From Loxodes magnus (Eukaryota > Ciliophora > Karyorelictea > Loxodida > Loxodidae): a DNA stretch of 64,000 nucleotides. Position 1 is the first letter of the stretch, and the number at the start of each line of letters is the position of its first letter. The stretch covers positions 434,001 to 498,000 of the forward strand of contig CAMPDV010000193.1 of assembly GCA_946699065.1 (NCBI GenBank), in the 5' to 3' direction. Shown here one piece after another: positions 60,401 through 64,000 of this stretch. The translations under genes were made by a program, and so were the position numbers. The notes under the pieces are model-generated. The model was not told the origin of the DNA. It saw only the letters and a list, made by a program, of their open reading frames with translations, and searched no databases.

Positions 60401-63400
60401 TATTCTTTGAGATAAAAGAAGATAATATTTTGAAAAGTGAATAAATGAAGTAAGAAAAGAAGATAACTTTCAGATTTAAGGAGTATGCTTTGAGATAAAA
60501 GAAGATAATATTTTGAAAAGTGAATAAATGAAGTAAGAAAAGAAGATAACTTTCAGATTTAAGGAGTATGCTTTGAGATAAAAGAAGATACTATTTTGAA
60601 AAGTGAATAAATGAAGTAAGAAAAGAAGATAACTTTCAGATTTAAGGAGTATTCTTTGAGATAAAAGAAGATAATATTTTGAAAAGTGAATAAATGAAGT
60701 AAGAAAAGAAGATAACTTTCAGATTTAAGGAGTATTCTTTGAGATAAAAGAAGATAATATTTTGAAAAGTGAATAAATGAAGTAAGAAAAGAAGATAACT
60801 TTCAGATTTAAGGAGTATGCTTTGAGATAAAAGAAGATAATATTTTGAAAAGTGAATAAATGAAGTAAGAAAAGAAGATAACTTTCAGATTTAAGGAGTA
60901 TTCTTTGAGATAAAAGAAGATAATATTTTGAAAAGTGAATAAATGAAGTAAGAAAAGAAGATAACTTTCAGATTTAAGGAGTATTCTTTGAGATAAAAGA
61001 AGATAATATTTTGAAAAGTGAATAAATGAAGTAAGAAAAGAAGATAACTTTCAGATTTAAGGAGTATTCTTTGAGATAAAAGAAGATACTATTTTGAAAA
61101 GTGAATAAATGAAGTAAGAAAAGAAGATAACTTTCAGATTTAAGGAGTATGCTTTGAGATAAAAGAAGATAATATTTTGAAAAGTGAATAAATGAAGTAA
61201 GAAAAGAAGATAACTTTCAGATTTAAGGAGTATGCTTTGAGATAAAAGAAGATAATATTTTGAAAAGTGAATAAATGAAGTAAGAAAAGAAGATAACTTT
61301 CAGATTTAAGGATTATGCTTTGAGATAAAAGAAGATAATATTTTGAAAAGTGAATAAATGAAGTAAGAAAAGAAGATAACTTTTAGATTTAAGGAGTATG
61401 CTTTGAGATAAAAGAAGATAATATTTTGAAAAGTGAATAAATGAAGTAAGAAAAGAAGATAGACTTTCAGATTTAAGGAGTATTCTTTGAGATAAAAGAA
61501 GATAATATTTTGAAAAGTGAATAAATGAAGTAAGAAAAGAAGATAGACTTTCAGATTTAAGGAGTATTCTTTGAGATAAAAGAAGATAATATTTTGAAAA
61601 GTGAATAAATGAAGTAAGAAAAGAAGATAACTTTCAGATTTAAGGAGTATGCTTTGAGATAAAAGAAGATAATATTTTGAAAAGTGAATAAATGAAGTAA
61701 GAAAAGAAGATAACTTTCAGATTTAAGGAGTATGCTTTGAGATAAAAGAAGATAATATTTTGAAAAGTGAATAAATGAAGTAAGAAAAGAAGATAACTTT
61801 CAGATTTAAGGATTATGCTTTGAGATAAAAGAAGATAATATTTTGAAAAGTGAATAAATGAAGTAAGAAAAGAAGATAACTTTCAGATTTAAGGAGTATG
61901 CTTTGAGATAAAAGAAGATAATATTTTGAAAAGTGAATAAATGAAGTAAGAAAAGAAGATAACTTTCAGATTTAAGGAGTATTCTTTGAGATAAAAGAAG
62001 ATAATATTTTGAAAAGTGAATAAATGAAGTAAGAAAAGAAGATAACTTTCAGATTTAAGGAGTATTCTTTGAGATAAAAGAAGATAATATTTTGAAAAGT
62101 GAATAAATGAAGTAAGAAAAGAAGATAACTTTCAGATTTAAGGAGTATTCTTTGAGATAAAAGAAGATGATATTTTGAAAAGTGAATAAATGAAGTAAGA
62201 AAAGAAGATAACTTTCAGATTTAAGGAGTATTCTTTGAGATAAAAGAAGATAATATTTTGAAAAGTGAATAAATGAAGTAAGAAAAGAAGATAACTTTCA
62301 GATTTAAGGAGTATTCTTTGAGATAAAAGAAGATAATATTTTGAAAAGTGAATAAATGAAGTAAGAAAAGAAGATAACTTTCAGATTTAAGGAGTATTCT
62401 TTGAGATAAAAGAAGATACTATTTTGAAAAGTGAATAAATGAAGTAAGAAAAGAAGATAACTTTCAGATTTAAGGAGTATTCTTTGAGATAAAAGAAGAT
62501 AATATTTTGAAAAGTGAATAAATGAAGTAAGAAAAGAAGATAACTTTCAGATTTAAGGAGTATTCTTTGAGATAAAAGAAGATAATATTTTGAAAAGTGA
62601 ATAAATGAAGTAAGAAAAGAAGATAACTTTCAGATTTAAGGAGTATTCTTTGAGATAAAAGAAGATGATATTTTGAAAAGTGAATAAATGAAGTAAGAAA
62701 AGAAGATAACTTTCAGATTTAAGGAGTATTCTTTGAGATAAAAGAAGATAATATTTTGAAAAGTGAATAAATGAAGTAAGAAAAGAAGATAACTTTCAGA
62801 TTTAAGGAGTATTCTTTGAGATAAAAGAAGATAATATTTTGAAAAGTGAATAAATGAAGTAAGAAAAGAAGATAACTTTCAGATTTAAGGAGTATGCTTT
62901 GAGATAAAAGAAGATAATATTTTGAAAAGTGAATAAATGAAGTAAGAAAAGAAGATAACTTTTAGATTTAAGGAGTATTCTTTGAGATAAAAGAAGATAA
63001 TATTTTGAAAAGTGAATAAATGAAGTAAGAAAAGAAGATAACTTTCAGATTTAAGGAGTATTCTTTGAGATAAAAGAAGATAATATTTTGAAAAGTGAAT
63101 AAATGAAGTAAGAAAAGAAGATAACTTTCAGATTTAAGGAGTATGCTTTGAGATAAAAGAAGATAATATTTTGAAAAGTGAATAAATGAAGTAAGAAAAG
63201 AAGATAACTTTCAGATTTAAGGAGTATGCTTTGAGATAAAAGAAGATACTATTTTGAAAAGTGAATAAATGAAGTAAGAAAAGAAGATAACTTTCAGATT
63301 TAAGGAGTATTCTTTGAGATAAAAGAAGATAATATTTTGAAAAGTGAATAAATGAAGTAAGAAAAGAAGATAACTTTCAGATTTAAGGAGTATTCTTTGA

Positions 63401-64000
63401 GATAAAAGAAGATAATATTTTGAAAAGTGAATAAATGAAGTAAGAAAAGAAGATAACTTTCAGATTTAAGGAGTATGCTTTGAGATAAAAGAAGATAATA
63501 TTTTGAAAAGTGAATAAATGAAGTAAGAAAAGAAGATAACTTTCAGATTTAAGGAGTATTCTTTGAGATAAAAGAAGATAATATTTTGAAAAGTGAATAA
63601 ATGAAGTAAGAAAAGAAGATAACTTTCAGATTTAAGGAGTATTCTTTGAGATAAAAGAAGATAATATTTTGAAAAGTGAATAAATGAAGTAAGAAAAGAA
63701 GATAACTTTCAGATTTAAGGAGTATTCTTTGAGATAAAAGAAGATACTATTTTGAAAAGTGAATAAATGAAGTAAGAAAAGAAGATAACTTTCAGATTTA
63801 AGGAGTATGCTTTGAGATAAAAGAAGATAATATTTTGAAAAGTGAATAAATGAAGTAAGAAAAGAAGATAACTTTCAGATTTAAGGAGTATGCTTTGAGA
63901 TAAAAGAAGATAATATTTTGAAAAGTGAATAAATGAAGTAAGAAAAGAAGATAACTTTCAGATTTAAGGATTATGCTTTGAGATAAAAGAAGATAATATT
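45455..64000 (+). repeat. Satellite array: about 220 head-to-tail copies of an 83/84-bp unit, continuing past the window edge
   Basis: From 45455 to the end the sequence is only this repeat. The unit is 83 bases, or 84 when GATAACTTTC is replaced by GATAGACTTTC. It is purine-rich on the plus strand (AAGAAAAGAAGATA) and very poor in C. Copies differ at a few fixed sites: GTATTCT/GTATGCT, GATAAC/GATAGAC, CTTTCAG/CTTTTAG, and GATAATATT/GATACTATT/GATGATATT. These variants recur in patterns, showing higher-order structure. No inserted element interrupts it. No frame is preserved because 83 is not a multiple of three, and every frame contains TGA, so it is non-coding. GATAGAC units are more frequent in the first part of the array than in its last 10 kb. 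Confidence 0.97.

Noticed and set aside
45455..64000. CRISPR array or tandem-repeat protein gene
   Set aside because: There are no unique spacers between repeats, and the 83-base unit keeps no reading frame; it is a satellite in a eukaryotic genome.
1..64000. Standard genetic code or a bacterial origin
   Set aside because: TAA and TAG occur in the middle of the lyase, kinase and GBP coding regions at Gln-like positions; with the standard code no long gene exists in the window.

Overview
The window reads as nuclear DNA of a ciliate, most likely a karyorelictean such as Loxodes. TAA and TAG occur constantly inside coding regions as Gln, coding regions end at TGA, and TGA also occurs inside them where tryptophan is expected (NCBI code 27 type). 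The clearest cases are the WD40 repeats at 43.1-44.0 kb, where the conserved GH.DWV tryptophan is TGA in some repeats and TGG in the last one, and a kinase relic at 22.8-24.2 kb whose subdomain IX tryptophan is TGA. Because TGA is ambiguous, open reading frames alone prove little. I called genes from family motifs, from frames rich in GAN/GCN codons, and from coherent protein sequence, so 3' ends are uncertain and several genes have no recognised function. No introns could be shown. Several genes carry single-base frame changes that could be assembly errors, decay or programmed shifts.

Layout. 0-4 kb: the 3' part of a guanylate-binding-protein-like GTPase with a long coiled coil, then a K/Q/S-rich protein. 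6.2-7.4 kb: an intact PLP enzyme (methionine gamma-lyase/cystathionine family), the best metabolic gene here. 7.9-8.2 kb: a GC-rich structured RNA candidate. 8.3-9.5 kb: a decayed LINE reverse transcriptase followed by a SINE. 9.8-15.8 kb: a cluster of plus-strand protein genes (small acidic-tailed protein, membrane-anchored protein, coiled-coil protein, small basic protein, membrane proteins). 15.8-21.5 kb: retroelement-rich, with two SINE families tail to tail, a LINE on the minus strand ending in the same 3' stem-loop, and LINE ORF1-like remains. 22.8-24.2 kb: a broken protein kinase. 25.9-28 kb: another LINE (ORF1 plus endonuclease). 30 kb: a second copy of SINE family A. 31.2 kb: an orphan WD40 repeat copied from a gene like that at 43 kb. 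32.8-39.1 kb: two minus-strand unknown genes and two plus-strand ones. 42.06-43.98 kb: a tyrosine-kinase-like (TKL) kinase joined to seven WD40 repeats, five of them nearly identical in DNA. 45.45-64 kb: one uninterrupted satellite of about 220 copies of an 83/84-bp unit with higher-order structure, running off the window edge.

Large satellites, LINEs and SINEs beside protein genes fit either a germline nucleus or a karyorelict somatic nucleus, which is thought to retain such DNA. The most interesting points are the context-dependent TGA codon, a LINE/SINE partnership sharing a covarying 3' stem-loop, two possible +1 frameshift sites of the form AAR-TGA-A, and the satellite array.
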